This document shows, piece by piece, positions 31,921-43,300 of a DNA stretch of 64,000 nt. Positions within the stretch are counted from its first letter, which is position 1; each line of letters begins with the position of its first letter. Source of the stretch: Xiphydria camelus (taxonomy: Eukaryota; Arthropoda; Insecta; Hymenoptera; Xiphydriidae); NCBI GenBank assembly GCA_963678675.1, contig OY783195.1:13118505-13182504 (forward strand), given 5' to 3'. Made by a program: the position numbers and the translations under genes. Under the pieces are notes generated by a model that was not told where the DNA came from, did not search any database, and saw only the letters and a list, made by a program, of their open reading frames with translations.

Positions 31921-31993
31921 AGCTCGACAAGATTTGAACCCGCGACATCGAGACTCCCAACCCGGCAACTTAACCATTGCGCTATCGAAGCAT
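31921..31993 (-). other. tRNA-like sequence (SINE head or tRNA relic)
   Basis: On the minus strand, TAGCGCAATGGTTAAG resembles a polymerase III A box and GCGGGTTCAAATC a B box, about 35 bases apart as in a tRNA. The T-arm pairs mostly through G-U. The anticodon loop would read TTGGGAG (GGG) with 4 of 5 stem pairs. The acceptor stem does not close properly, so I do not call a functional tRNA. Confidence 0.5.
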
Positions 31994-32575
31994 TGGTAAC
32001 ATGATGCACGCCAATCCCGAAGACACTTGGAACACGCGCGCGACGCTATTCCAAGAAGTTCTCAAGACAAAATCGATTTGACATCTGCCGGGGTCCCCTT
32101 GTGTGATACGCCCTTACGTGATAAGACCGACGATATTCTGCTATTCGTGGCGGAGACAAATCTGACAACCCCGCAGTCCGTACGTAGTGAAGACGTTAGA
32201 TGGAAGCATTACTCGGCTGATAAAAGTAGACGAGTAATAGGTTTAAAATAAAGGTTTTCTGCAATGGGCTTTCAGAAATCTTTCGTGCAACAGGTGATAG
32301 TACCTTGTACAAGGTTTATTTTAGGGTCCCATAGAAGAATTCATTTCAATACTTTGATTGTTTCCGCCTTTACAACTTGCAAAATATAGGTATATTTGTG
32401 AGGTCGCCGATTGGTTACAACAAAGAAATTTATTTTTTTTTCTATAGGGCCCTAGATTTATGTTTTCTAAGTGTGGTGGCGAAAAGTACAAAAGGTTCTT
32501 ATGCACCATGTTGGAATTATCGCTTTACAGCCGCGACAACTTTTCGGGCATTTCCAGACGGGGTGTGTCGGCCTC
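31994..32575. other. No recognisable gene
   Basis: Short frames without motifs (for example 32027-32251). 32500-32575 is probably the upstream part of the broken PHD-finger relic that resumes at 33176. Confidence 0.35.
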
Positions 32576-32578
32576 TTA

Positions 32579-33172
32579 AGGTACGATTCCGAAGGCGACC
32601 GCAGCAACCGACTGCAACTGCAGGCTGCAGACGGCAACTGCAAACTTGTTGACGCGTGCGGTCGGACCAATGTAGATTGCAGCGTCACTGCCGTCGCAGT
32701 CGGTGTTAAACGTTCTGTGAATAAAGATGTTTGACGATCGCGATACGTTATTGAATCTATCAGTTATTAAAAAAAGAATATAAAAATACTTACTACTTTT
32801 ATTAAGTTCCTTCCCTATAGTTTTCCAAATGTTTTCTTTGACAAAAACGTTTCGATAATAATCAACGTGGCTGGCATCATAAATAACTGGATGTATAGTC
32901 ACAATATTGATCAATTTTTCCTCGTCAGAGTTCGAAAAACTCATTTTTTAAAACAACTGTTTACCATGCGGTCGGCGACACTACTGGTTCGGGAGCGGTA
33001 GTGCAGTATGCGGTCACGGCAGACTACGTCGGCAAGCGACAGTGCCGCCGCGCTTCGCATGCACTTCCTTTGAGAAACATAGACACCAGTGCTGTCGCCT
33101 GCAGTTTGCCGCTGCGGTCTGAAGTCTGCGGTCTGCGGTCTGCCGTCTGCGGTTGTCTTCGGAATCGTACCT
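32579..33172 (-). mobile_element. 594-bp Harbinger-like deletion derivative with TTA duplication
   Basis: The ends are AGGTACGATTCCGAAGGCGA on the left and a close inverse on the right (24 of 26 match). TTA lies on both sides (32576-32578 and 33173-33175). The only coding remnant is the first exon of a MADF-type protein. PIF/Harbinger elements of animals typically carry a transposase gene and a second, Myb/MADF-like DNA-binding gene, so this looks like a large internal deletion. Confidence 0.8.
32794..32944 (-). pseudogene. MADF-domain protein, exon 1 only
   Basis: Starts at the ATG at 32944: MSFSNSDEEKLINIVTIHPV, then YDASHVDYYRNVFVKENIWK and TIGKELNKS. This is the first half of a MADF (Myb/SANT-like) DNA-binding domain: a conserved acidic start, hP.hYD in the first helix, and W-x2-I-x3-L in the second. 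It ends at AAAAGTA|GTAAGTAT, a consensus splice donor, after which the frame degenerates into element terminus. Downstream exons were deleted. Its ancestral role would be the accessory DNA-binding protein of a Harbinger transposon. Confidence 0.7.
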
Positions 33173-33175
33173 TTA

Positions 33176-33692
33176 TGTTTGATATGCATGCAGCCATATT
33201 CAGAATCCAAAGAAGGGGATGATTGGATCCAATGCACAAAATGTAACAGGTGGACACACGTCGCATGCAGCAGCAAGGATATTTTTATGTCTGCGTTCAT
33301 TGCGAATCTGATGGCGATATTGATTCAGATTAACTGTTTTTTTAAAATACATCTTTCTGTGTAAGAATATTAGAATAAATGTTTCGTTTTTTTGTTCAGA
33401 CTTTTGCTTTTTTCCTTCTTATACAATTCATTTTGGTAGTTGTATCAAAATGTCCCTAGCGCGTATCAAGTTGCCCCCCACTGGGGCAACTTGATACATT
33501 ACGCATTGATCAAATAATTTACCAGAATTGCTTAGAAAATATTAACATTAACTATTAATATGTATACATGATGTATATAATATACATTAGATACTTTCCG
33601 AACAACACCTACTTTATTTTATAACTATAAAAACAAAATTAATAAAATTAAATAACAGAAAATTGTATCAACTAGTCCCGGTCTCCCCTATA
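33176..33692 (+). mobile_element. pogo-like relic with PHD finger and GGGGAGACCGGG terminus
   Basis: The frame LCLICMQPYSESKEGDDWIQ continues CTKCNRWTHVAC, then after a frameshift near 33283 reads YFYVCVHCESDGDIDSD and a stop. CxxC, CxxC, HxxC, CxxC with Trp before the second pair is a PHD-like finger as in Tigger/pogo transposase C-termini. The right end near 33692 is TATCAACTAGTCCCGGTCTC followed by CCCTATA, i.e. a GGGGAGACCGGGA start on the other strand. The Harbinger derivative at 32579-33172 interrupts it: removing it joins GGCCTCTTA directly to TGTTTGATATGC. Confidence 0.6.
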
Positions 33693-34750
33693 TAACATTT
33701 TTGTTATTAACGACAGAAGTCACAGGTATCTAGCTATAGGTATCTTTGTCACACCTATCAGAACATTCGCTATATGCCCATAAGTGGCACATGAAACACT
33801 GGATCCAGAGAGTTCTCCTCTTACGTGTTCAGGCATCTCAGCATCTGAAATTTAACATATATCTGAAAATTGTGTACTTAGTGTTTGTAATTTGAAATCC
33901 AGTTCCATATTACCCTCACCTCAGGGTTCCATATTACGAAAAATCACATGTTGCAATTTATCGCTTAGCAAATTTTCTAAAAGCCCATTATATCCAAACT
34001 TACTTATTACATTTGACAGAAAAGCCTGATGTTAGCCTGGTAAAAAAATGACCTAACATTAAAAAATCACTTGTCAGCTACTTTAATGTTAACACAATTC
34101 ACGTCACGAAAGTTTCGTTTTACTCCTCTGCACATAACTTTTCACTGTTGGATTTCTGCTGCGTTCTATAAACTGTAGTTTCCTACACGTGTTACCCTAT
34201 GAGTGACTATTGAGATTTAGCTATTTAAAAGGTATATGTCACTACCGGTTAAGAATTAACTAAGGGTTCCATATTACCATCTTCTCCTCTATATATATAT
34301 TGTACTTTGCAATACGTCCACTTTGCATATAGTCGGAGAGCCCGTGCTTGAAATGTGTACCTAATTGTTTCAACATATTGCTAATATTTTATTAGTATGT
34401 TGACCTTGAGATGTAAGTTGGCTATCTCGGGTCAGCAGGTACAAGTCGGGGACATCAGGCAGCGGCGCGGCGTTAAAATTGTTTAATTTTATGCTGTTGT
34501 GCAAGAGTTTAAACACGGGAGATATTTTGTTTATAAGCAGTCTAAGCAATGACGAGCTTAAAAATGTAAGTCAGACGGTGCAATGTGGGAGCGTGATTAG
34601 TCAGCGCCACCCCAAACGTGTCGAAAACTTGGGCTTTGTGCAATTGTTTAAACATTACTGAATTTTGGTACAGTGTTAGACTAGTAAATGTAGTTCATGA
34701 CCAAAGCAGTCAGACCTCAACTTTTGGGGACCGACCTAGTCAGCAGGCAA
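33693..34750. other. No gene; CCATATTACC repeats
   Basis: GGGTTCCATATTAC occurs at about 33924 and 34264, with CCATATTACCCTC at 33907. These match the motif near FoxB (9655-10046). No coding frame is convincing; 34479-34661 is a short frame without motifs. Confidence 0.4.
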
Positions 34751-35361
34751 TACAGGGTCTCCACGTATGTTGTTGACATAGGACGATATGGCACGTAGCG
34801 TTTTGTAGACAGTAGGCTGTACGCTATTGGTCGGAGACGCAAGGACGACGAACAATAGGCTCTATTTATCGCCGGCAGACATCAATAATCGCGAGAGAAG
34901 TTCCCTAGAGCATAAAAACCTAGCAGACGAGAAAGTATGGCGAGTGACGGGTAGGTACGCGTCTTTAAGTGGAATTTGTCAGAGTAATTGTATTTTTTGG
35001 AAATAAACGTGGTTTTCAAAGTTAATAAAATATTTCCATTTTCGCGAAACGATTTCCCTCGCGTTTATTTCGATCCTTGGACGCACTTGTTAATAAAAAG
35101 TAAAAATTCAGTTAAATCGAAGTAATGAAGGAGAAGGGTGATAACGCGTCTTTACGCGTACCCGTCACCAGCCATACTTTCTCGTCTGCTAGGTTTTTAC
35201 GTTCTAGGGAACTTCTCTCGCGACGATTGACGTCTGCCGGCGATAGATAGAGAGAATTGTTCGTCGTCCTTGCGTCTCCGACCAGTAGCGTACAGCCTAC
35301 TGTCTACAAAACGCTCCGTGCCATACCGTCCTATGTCAACAACATACGTGGAGAACCTGTA
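34751..35361. mobile_element. 611-bp foldback
   Basis: Ends TACAGGGTCTCCACGTATG and its inverse. Arms of about 230 bp include GACGAGAAAGTATGGCGAGT-like and CGGCAGACRTCAAT blocks. The loop (about 34985-35140) is unique and non-coding. Confidence 0.85.
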
Positions 35362-35650
35362 GAAGTAGGTAGGTACCTACGTAGAAAATGCGTGTGAATT
35401 CAAACATCATGGTCTCGTTTCAACTGCTCCACGTGGTTTTTCGCCTATTTCATGAAGTGAAAAAGTCAGAGTTATGTAAACGTTCTAATGTTCTTATTTA
35501 TGGTGGCTAGGTATTTTATAAATATGGATGTAAAATTTTGTTAAGATAGGTAGTTTATAAAATAGAACATTTGCTGTTCAAATTCGGTAGGGTAAACCAC
35601 CCAGTTATTGGACACCTTGCAGTTATTGGACAGTCTGATTTAAATAAATA

Positions 35651-35861
35651 AAAAGCGTGTGGCCGCCACACGCGGAAGAAGTGAAACTTCGATATCAGTT
35701 TCTCTGAATTTGATTCCGGTGGTATTAGTTTCAATTGGCTCTATACAAGTCTTTTACAATGCTTCTTCGTAGAGCCAATTGAAACTAATACCACCGGAAT
35801 CAAATTCAGAGAAATTGATATCGAAGTTCCACTTCTTCCGCGTATGGCGGCCACACGTTTT
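35651..35861. repeat. Inverted duplication overlapping a coding frame
   Basis: The 90-bp block 35657-35747 recurs inverted at 35771-35861, with GTGTGGCCGCCA-type ends and CGATATCARTTTCTCTGAAT inside. The right arm is the C-terminal coding end of the minus-strand frame 35754-36176, so the left arm is an inverted copy of that end. Just upstream, 35588 carries GGGTAAACCACCCAGTTATT, a possible element terminus. Confidence 0.75.
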
Positions 35862-36176
35862 GTGTTTTTTGTTGAATTCAATATGCATTTTTTTATGGGC
35901 ACAAAATATAGTGTAAGGAATATCATATTCACTGGATGTATTTTCACCGATATTGGATCCTCCAGGAACTTGAAAATCTGTTACATTCTCCAGGGTTTGG
36001 GACTGGGGTTGATCTGTATTAGCAGATAAAGCAATATTTGATAGTGTTAATTTAATTCTCTCTCTCCATTTTCGACTTCGTTCTGCATCAGTTTTAGGTA
36101 GTGTCTTCGTCACTGTTTTCTTTACACGGTGCCTGTCACGAAACTCTTTTGTCCGTTGTTTTCCTGTTTTTGCCAT
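35754..36176 (-). CDS. Hypothetical basic protein, probably transposon-derived
   Basis: Starts at the ATG at 36176: MAKTGKQRTKEFRDRHRVKK. It continues with PKTDAERSRKWRERIK, then a Gln/Asn/Ser-rich linker, and ends SFNWLYEEAL. The product is 140 residues. The basic PKTxAERxRxWRxR motif is common at the start of insect transposon-encoded ORFs, but I cannot name the family. Bases 36117-36200 are partly duplicated in 36249-36340. No partner exon or catalytic domain is visible, so it may be a fragment. Confidence 0.4.
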   Translation of the reverse strand: MAKTGKQRTKEFRDRHRVKKTVTKTLPKTDAERSRKWRERIKLTLSNIALSANTDQPQSQTLENVTDFQVPGGSNIGENTSSEYDIPYTIFCAHKKMHIEFNKKHKTCGRHTRKKWNFDINFSEFDSGGISFNWLYEEAL

Positions 36177-36400
36177 AATAATTTTAATATAACACACACG
36201 CGAAAGAATGTGCAGTGTTCATAGACGTTAACGAAATTGAAAGTTTATTTTACACGTTGCCTGTCACTGTACACTTTTGACCGTTCTGTTGTTTTTTTTG
36301 CAACAATAATTATAAATGAATACACACACACATACATACATACATACATAAACACACAACGCGCGCGCGCGCGCGCGCGCTCGAAAGAATGTACAGTAAT
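36117..36400. repeat. Tandem duplication of the region upstream of the 35754 frame
   Basis: 36117-36215 and 36249-36400 share TTTACACGGTGCCTGTCAC/TTTACACGTTGCCTGTCAC, CCGTT.TGTTTT, ATAATAATT and CGAAAGAATGT.CAGTG. The second copy is enlarged by microsatellite growth. Confidence 0.7.
36316..36382. repeat. Compound microsatellite with (GC)n
   Basis: (CA)n followed by (CATA)n, then ACACAACG and an alternating GCGCGC run of about 22 bases (36361-36380). Long alternating purine-pyrimidine GC is prone to form Z-DNA. Confidence 0.95.
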
Positions 36401-36853
36401 GCATGGTGGTTACTCGAGAAAGCTCGAGGCGTCGCCTCATAATACGAACAATAGCTTTCATCGCCCGAAGAAACCCTCTCGAGCAACACAAATCAGACCC
36501 CCTCTGCACAGTCTAAACAGCGATTGATTTTTGCGTCATTTTTCTTCAGTTTCAAGTTAATAACTATAACATGTGCGATCAAGAGTAGATCTCCTCGAGG
36601 TCGTAAATCCCGAAGGCACTACTGCGTGACACGAATAGTGACCGAAAACGTAGAGTGGTGGATTTTTGACTTTATCCCAGATTTTTATTGTGGAAAATTA
36701 TATTCTTTCCAACTCTTAAAATTGTAAGTTAGTAGAATGTAAAGCCAATATAGGGGTAATATGGGGAAAACCAACCAGCTGGGTAAGACCGACCAGGTGT
36801 TTTTTATGTGAAAATGCGCGCCAACTACAGTGTAATGCAGCGCTATCGGTGGA
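36383..36853. other. No recognisable gene
   Basis: Possible element end near 36752 (AGGGGTAATATGGGGAAAAC followed by CTGGGTAAGACCGACC), resembling pogo/Tigger-type TIR sequence. No partner end found. Confidence 0.35.
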
Positions 36854-38510
36854 TATATGGGGCATTCCATGACAACTTTTAGTAGTAGAAACTTTTGGGT
36901 CTCCGATTTAGTTGTTGATTTTTTTCCAAGTATCTTTAATGAATATAAAAACTGGCCAGATTTTTCAGAACGATTCCATAAGTCGTTCAGCTGTGTTATT
37001 AATTTTTATATTTCTCATTTTTTTTCTTTTCATCGCGATTTTCGGCTTAAATTAACAAAACATGAAAAAAATGACCCATATGAAAAATTTTTATTTTTTG
37101 GTGAAGATTTCGAATAAAAATTTAATTTTTTTATATGGCGTTTTTTATTGAAAATGGAAACAAAAAATGTATCTCAAAACCGGCATTTTCAATTTTCATG
37201 ATTTTTTAACCCTGAATTTCTACATCTTTTACGGTAATTTTAAGAGCACTTAGAAAGTGCGGCCTCTCAGAAATTTTTTAATGAATTTTTTAGTGATGTG
37301 AAATGTCAGAATTGACTATTTATGCTAGCTTAGAATGGATTTTTTTGCCCTGCTAAAATTTAATTCCAATATATGATTTTATAAAGTTGTACAAAATTTG
37401 TTATTAATATGACAGATCGAATTATTAAAAATGTAATCCTATAAATATGGGCCTTTTAAGTATCTAAAAATGTCTGATGCATTAGTATGTTTATGGTAGT
37501 GTATTGCATTAGTATTCGGTCTCATACGTGGATAACTCGGGTTCGATTCTCACTGACAACCGACATTTTTTCAAAAAATTTTACAGCAAATAGGTATCTG
37601 GTAAATTTTAAATTTTAATTATTTCCAAACGATAAAATTAATGTCTAGAAATTGAAACTCTTGTCTATTAAATTTTTTTTGTCTATTTAAATGTAGAAAA
37701 TTTGTATAGTGAGGTGAATCAAAAAGTGAAATGGAATTTTATAAAATAATTAAAATTTAAAATTTACCAGATATTTGCTGTACGATTTTTTGAAAAAGGT
37801 TCGGCTGTCAGTGAGAATCGAACCCGAGTTATCCACGCGTGAGACCGAATACTAATGCAATACACTACCATAAACATACTAATGCATTAGACATTTTTAG
37901 ATACTTAAAAGGCCCATATTCATAGGATTACATTTTTAATAATTCGATCTGTCATATTAATAACAAATTTTGTAGAATTTTATAAAATCATTATTGGAAT
38001 TACATTTTAGCAGGGCAAAAAAAATATATTCTAAGCTAGCATAAATAGTCGATTCTGACATTTCAAATCACTAAAAAATTCATTAAAAAATTTATATGGG
38101 AGGCCCCATTTTCTAAGTGCTCTCAAAATTACCGTAAAAGTTGTAGAAATTTAGGGTTAAAAAATCATGAAAATTAAAAATGTCGGTTTTGAGATACAAA
38201 TTTTTTTGTTTCCATTTTCAAAAAAAAATGCAATATAAAAAAAATAAAATTTGTTTTTGAAATCTTCACACAAAATACAATTTTTTCACATCGATCATTT
38301 TTTCATATTTTGTTAATTTAAGCCGTAAATCGCGATGAAAGGAAAAAAAGGAGAAATATAAAAATTAACAACAGCTGAACGAATTATGGAATCGTTCTGA
38401 AAATTTAGGCCAGTTTTTATATTGATTAAAGATACTGGAAAAAAAGTCAACAACTAAATCGGAGACCCAAAAGTTTCTACCACTAAAAGTTGACATGGAA
38501 TCACCCATAT
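36854..38510. mobile_element. 1.66-kb palindrome carrying tRNA-like sequence in both arms
   Basis: The ends are ATATGGGGCATTCCATG and a close inverse. Arms of about 800 bp meet near 37700. Shared blocks include AAACTTTTGGGTCTCCGATT near the ends, GATCGAATTATTAA-type sequence mid-arm and AAATTTACCAGATA near the centre. It has no coding capacity beyond chance frames. Confidence 0.88.
37491..37560 (+). other. tRNA-like segment, mirrored at 37800-37868
   Basis: ATGGTAGTGTATTGCATTAG, then CGGTCTCATACGTGGATAAC and TCGGGTTCGATTCTCACTG. GGTTCGATTC is a B-box sequence and the upstream TGGTAG...AGT is D-arm-like. Spacing and a CTCATAC-like anticodon loop resemble a tRNA, but stems are imperfect. The inverse copy at 37800-37868 has one or two differences. 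It is probably a tRNA-derived SINE head captured by the palindrome. Confidence 0.5.
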
Positions 38511-39724
38511 TGGGATCTGACATGTCTCGATACGCCCGCGCCGTCTGGTGGCGAGAAGTAAAACTATTCCTAGTATACTGTTTAGTGGGTTTAGCGAGTG
38601 ACTAGCATTGGATTAATGTACACAAGCCATTATTATTAATATTAATATTAAGTTCGCAAGCGGCTCGAAAGGAAGGGGTACGCTTCGGTACAAGGGCGGG
38701 GTTTTTTTCCAATTCACGATGGGAGAAGAAAGTTTTGAGAAAGTGGAAGAGTAAAAACGTGAGAAAAACTCCGGGGAGACGCGCAGATACGTCGAGGTCC
38801 CGTGATGCGGTCAAGGGACAACGTATGCGCGTCTCGAAGGCTGAATTTATGGGAGGTCAACCATGGACGATAACGGAGGGCAAAGGGTGCCCATGTCCTC
38901 CCGCGAGTCTGGTGAAAGTTGGGAAGGGTTCGCGAAGCCCTGCGCGTGTCGAAACAATAAATAATAATTAAATGATGACTACACTCCCATACACTCTATG
39001 TTGGCAGAGAGTATACTGATTTCGGCCATATTGAACTCTTCGAAGTAAGCTCCCAATACATGCAGACTGTCGAGCAGAAGTGCCGGTGACGCCGTGGTTA
39101 GGCTTTGTGAAATTTTATGCATTAAAACATTTTTCAACCTGAATTGTTGTAACGATTTAGAGTTCTGAAATAGGTGAGTACTCCGAAAAAAAAGTGATTT
39201 CTTTCCAATATATGTATGGCATCTATTAGCTTGAACATCTATTATGTTGAAACCGCACGCAGACATAACCTCATTTTTGTTAATAATATCGTACGGGAAA
39301 AGTTTTTAGACGCATGCATTATTGAGTAAAACCGACCGCAGTGGTAGGTGACTTGCCCTTGTGTAACATCGTCACATGCAGAATGTGCAGGCATGGAAAT
39401 CACTCAACTGTACATTTGCCATTTTTGCCAGCCATAGATCTTTTGAGAAATTGTAAAACTTTGAAGTTACTTATTGCTTGTAGTGTTACCATCCATACAT
39501 GTTTGTCAGCTTTGTTCTTTTTTCATGTCATTAAGGGACATTTTGTAAAAGCTTTTATGGTCGATATTGCCCGAATGGATAGGGTAATATCGATCAAATG
39601 CATTTATTCTATTTTATGAAATAAATATTTTATTTTATTTTATTTCCATGTTTCCGCTGTCTCTTATTCTTCCCTAATTGTACTTTGTTACATTTTACAT
39701 AAAACAAGCTTTAAATTCTAGCTG
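38511..39724. other. Unrecognised, with a dispersed repeat at 38735-38850
   Basis: 38735-38850 (GAGACGCGCAGATACGTCGA, GTGATGCGGTCAAG, GCGCGTCTCGA) recurs at 56780-56890 with about 85% identity by eye. Two frames, 38735-38971 plus and 38979-39266 minus, have no recognised domain. A frame at 39341-39619 ends in an AATAAAT-rich, polyadenylation-like stretch but lacks motifs. Confidence 0.4.
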
Positions 39725-39954
39725 GTTTAGTATACCGCATGTCCTATGGCCAACCGCGCAGGTGAGCTACGACCTGAATTCTTGACTTCGGCAGTATTTA
39801 TGGTACAGTTGGAGTGGGCTTCAGACGAGTGCGCTGCATAAGAACGAAAAGTGTCGACTGCTCTTCTAATAGCTGTCAATTCGGGAGATCGAAGCGTTTC
39901 GTGTAACCTCAAAATCGTAAAGTTTTGAATTAGTAGTGAATAATTTGTAGAGAA

Positions 39955-40324
39955 AGAGAGAGAAGTGATGAGAAATAATCATAAATAATCTTCCGAATTG
40001 ACACCTTAGGTATCGCTCACGCCACTTCGTAAAACTACCTCCTAGACACGCGCGGTGCTAGCCCGGAAATAATTTCTGAAACAAATAGGCATGAGGCGTG
40101 TAATTCGGTTGGACATCGAAAAAACCCGAATGATTGTTAACTCTCACTTCTGAACATTACTTACCATTTATTCAAAGATTCACGATTTCGAGCTTAGACT
40201 TCGATCTCCCGAATTGATAGCCATCGGGAGATCAGACGTTTCACACTTTTCGTAAGAGCGAAAAGCGTCGTCTGATTTCCCGATGGCTGTCAATTCGGAA
40301 GATTATTTATGATTATTTCTCATC

Positions 40325-40360
<36 letters not shown>

Positions 40361-40362
40361 AG
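39955..40362. repeat. Inner palindrome left of the LINE
   Basis: 39955-40000 (GAGAAGTGATGAGAAATAAT) is inverted at 40298-40360. Between are further inverted pieces (ATCTCCCGAATTGA, CTTTTCGTAAGAGCG / CGCTCTTACGAAAAG-like at 40245-40275). It ends in a CT run where the LINE begins. Confidence 0.7.
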
Positions 40363-43300
40363 TGCAAGGCGCTGCTCGATTGTTTGGTCTAGCTGTGAAT
40401 TCTGTTTTCTGCCTCTTTGTCGCCTCCGGAAGCTGTGTTGCGGCTTCTCCGCATGTTCTGAGTCGCGAGCTCTCTACTAATACTATTTGTTTCCTTCTTT
40501 GGGAGCTAGTGAAAGTGTTTTGGTTGCCATTTCAGCTGGCTTTGCGATTTGAGGTTAGTGCTGTTGTTAAATTCTGTTTGCTGCGCAGCCGCATTGCGCA
40601 TGCTTCTCGCTTCTGGGCTAAGGAATACGCGAGTGCTACATCCTGGCGGTTGCTGATCCAACTAATCACTAGAGCGGTTGGACGTTAGCTCCCTACATTA
40701 CCGACCGTTGATAGGGCCCCGACCCTTATCCCTGTTGCATATGCACTGAGCAGCGGGAACTTCATCTGTAAATCAAAGCGATCTTAAGCTGCAGGACTAC
40801 CTCCATTTACGGTTACTATGGCTGACGGGCCTCAAAATCCGCGTCCCTCCTCACCCGCAGAGTCTGATTCATCGGCATCATCATGCAAATCTGACGCAAG
40901 TCGGAAACGAAGAGGTGACGAGGAAGTTGATAATGTCAAACTTAAGCTTAGGAGAGCCACCAGAGCCAATCCTGCACCGGAGATTTCGCTAGCCTGTGTG
41001 ATGGACCAGCTCAAGGCTATTTCCGATACGCAGACGAAACAATATGGGATACTCCAGGAACTACAAACTATGAAAACTACCGTTGAGTCAGTCACCACTG
41101 ACGTAGCCGCCCTAAAGACCTCCACTGGGCAGTTGTCTGATAAAACGGATCGACTGGCCAAGGAGAACGAAGATCTGCGGAACTCGTTCAGGGCACTGGA
41201 GGCTAGGTTTGACCAGTTACAAATAGTTGACGGAGTTGGAACCTCATCGTCAAATGACTACTCTAGATTGGTTGCTGCGACGAATGCCAATGCTCTAAGA
41301 CTGCAACGGAAGCCGTCAAATCGCAGCGAGCAAACTGAGCTCGTTGTATCTGGTCTCACCTTCGGCCAAACCAGTGATACCATTGAGACTGAGCTTATCC
41401 GAGTTACTTCTGCAGTGGCGAAAGTGCTTAAAGTTGACCTGAAACCTGGTGATCTGCTCAGTGCTCGGCTACTGAGGAAACAAGCAGTTGGTGATCAACC
41501 AATTACACCGAAAAGAGTACCGTTTGCAGTAGTGTGCAGGGAACCAGTGCTGGCTACTCGGCTATTAAATGCCAAGAGGGCTTTTGGTACTCTGAGACTT
41601 TCGCAACTCGATAAGGACGTAACCACTGCTGAAGTCTCTTTCGCAGCACAGACTGGAGATCCGATCATCAGCATAAACCAACTGATTCCATCGAATGTTT
41701 TAAAGCTCCTTAATGTGGCCAAAAGTGCTCTGAAAGAGGTTGGGTTCAAGTATGTTTGGTGTAGGAACTCAACAGTGTTTGCTAAAGCTCGTGAGGGAGC
41801 ATTAGTACAAATCATCAATTCGGAGGCTGACATTCCCAAAATTGTCCGCCCGAGCATCACCATTACTCAAGTAAATTCCAGTCTCCGACTTTGCTGCCTG
41901 AATTCAAACTCACTTCGCTCGCATCTTGATCTACTCAAGGCCCACTTGGACTCCGAATCATTATACCACGCCATTGCTGTAACTGAGACTTGGCTGGCTC
42001 CGGATATTCCTGACTCCTTGGTGGGGCTGTCCGGCTACTCCATTCTCAGGTGCGATCGAAATGTTCACGGTGGTGGAGTTGCCCTTTATGTCCATGAAAC
42101 ATTTTCTGCATCGATCATCGTCAACTCCAACACTAATGGCAGGACAGGCATGGTTGAATTTTTAATGTGTGAGTTGAAGGGATCTGAGTCACCTCCAATC
42201 TTTGTTGGAGTTGTGTATCGGCCACCACATGTGGCATTCACCACTCCTGTGGACCTTGGACAAAAATTATCAACGGCAATGGACGGTTATGCCCATAAGG
42301 TACTCATGGGGGATTTCAACGCTGATCAGCTGGGTGACAGTCATGATTCAAAATTTATCCGAACGCTCATGCAGGACCTCTCGCTCAAGCTAGTGGATCA
42401 CGGAGTCACGCATATTACTAGTACCTCTTCAACTTGGCTCGATCTATGTATGGTGGACGTATCCGACAGTGTTCAGTCTTGGGGAAAGTCCGAAACCCCG
42501 CTGGGAGCTGGACATCACCTCATTTATGTCGAAATTGCTATCCAGAGCATTCGCCCTCAACCCAAGACCATTGGAACGCGTAGGCTTAGTAGACTGGCTG
42601 AGCCGGATACGCAAGTATTGTTGGGATCGATCGATTGGGAGGAATTCTCCAGTGCCTCCACGGTGGATGGTGCCCTGAAGGCCTTTTATGAGAGCTTCTT
42701 TGCTATTCTCGACGCTGTGGCACCTATTACTACTCTCAGGGTCAATTCCAAGAAGCACGCACCGTGGATGTCGCCGGAACTCAAACTCGCCCAGCGCATT
42801 GTTCGGACTACATATCGGAGGTACAGGCGCAACAACAGGCAAAAGGATCTTAATGATTATCGCAAAGCACGTGATCGGCTCCGCTCCTCATTGGCGGATG
42901 CCAGAGCAGCTTACTATCGTGCAAGGCTGGAGGGGCTGTCACCATCGGCCATGTGGCAGGAGCTGAGGAGCTTGGGACTGATCAAGGCCACAAGTTCACC
43001 ACCACTCGTTGTGGTGCCTGAGCAGCTCAACTTCGACCTTGCCCAGATCTCAACCAGTACGCCTTTGCCCTCGTCTGTACCTCTAATCAGCAATGTTGAA
43101 GCTGCTAATCCTCCACAACTGCTCGATAGACCGGAGCTAGACCTTAAACCAGTCACGGCTGAAATGGTTGAGAGTGCTGTCCGAAAATCCAAGTCGAACG
43201 CCACTGGTGCTGATGGCCTTGGTTTGAGGATGCTCCTCCCGACTCTACATATAATCATTGGTTTCCTGGTCTCGATCTTCAACCGGTCAATCACTGACTG

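Noticed and set aside
31921..31993. Functional tRNA gene
   Set aside because: Acceptor stem does not pair and one anticodon-stem pair fails; kept only as tRNA-like.
30082..32576. Shared 14-mer TGTCGGCCTCTTAA at both Harbinger insertion sites
   Set aside because: A 14-base match in either orientation within 64 kb is expected by chance; it does not show a common target sequence.
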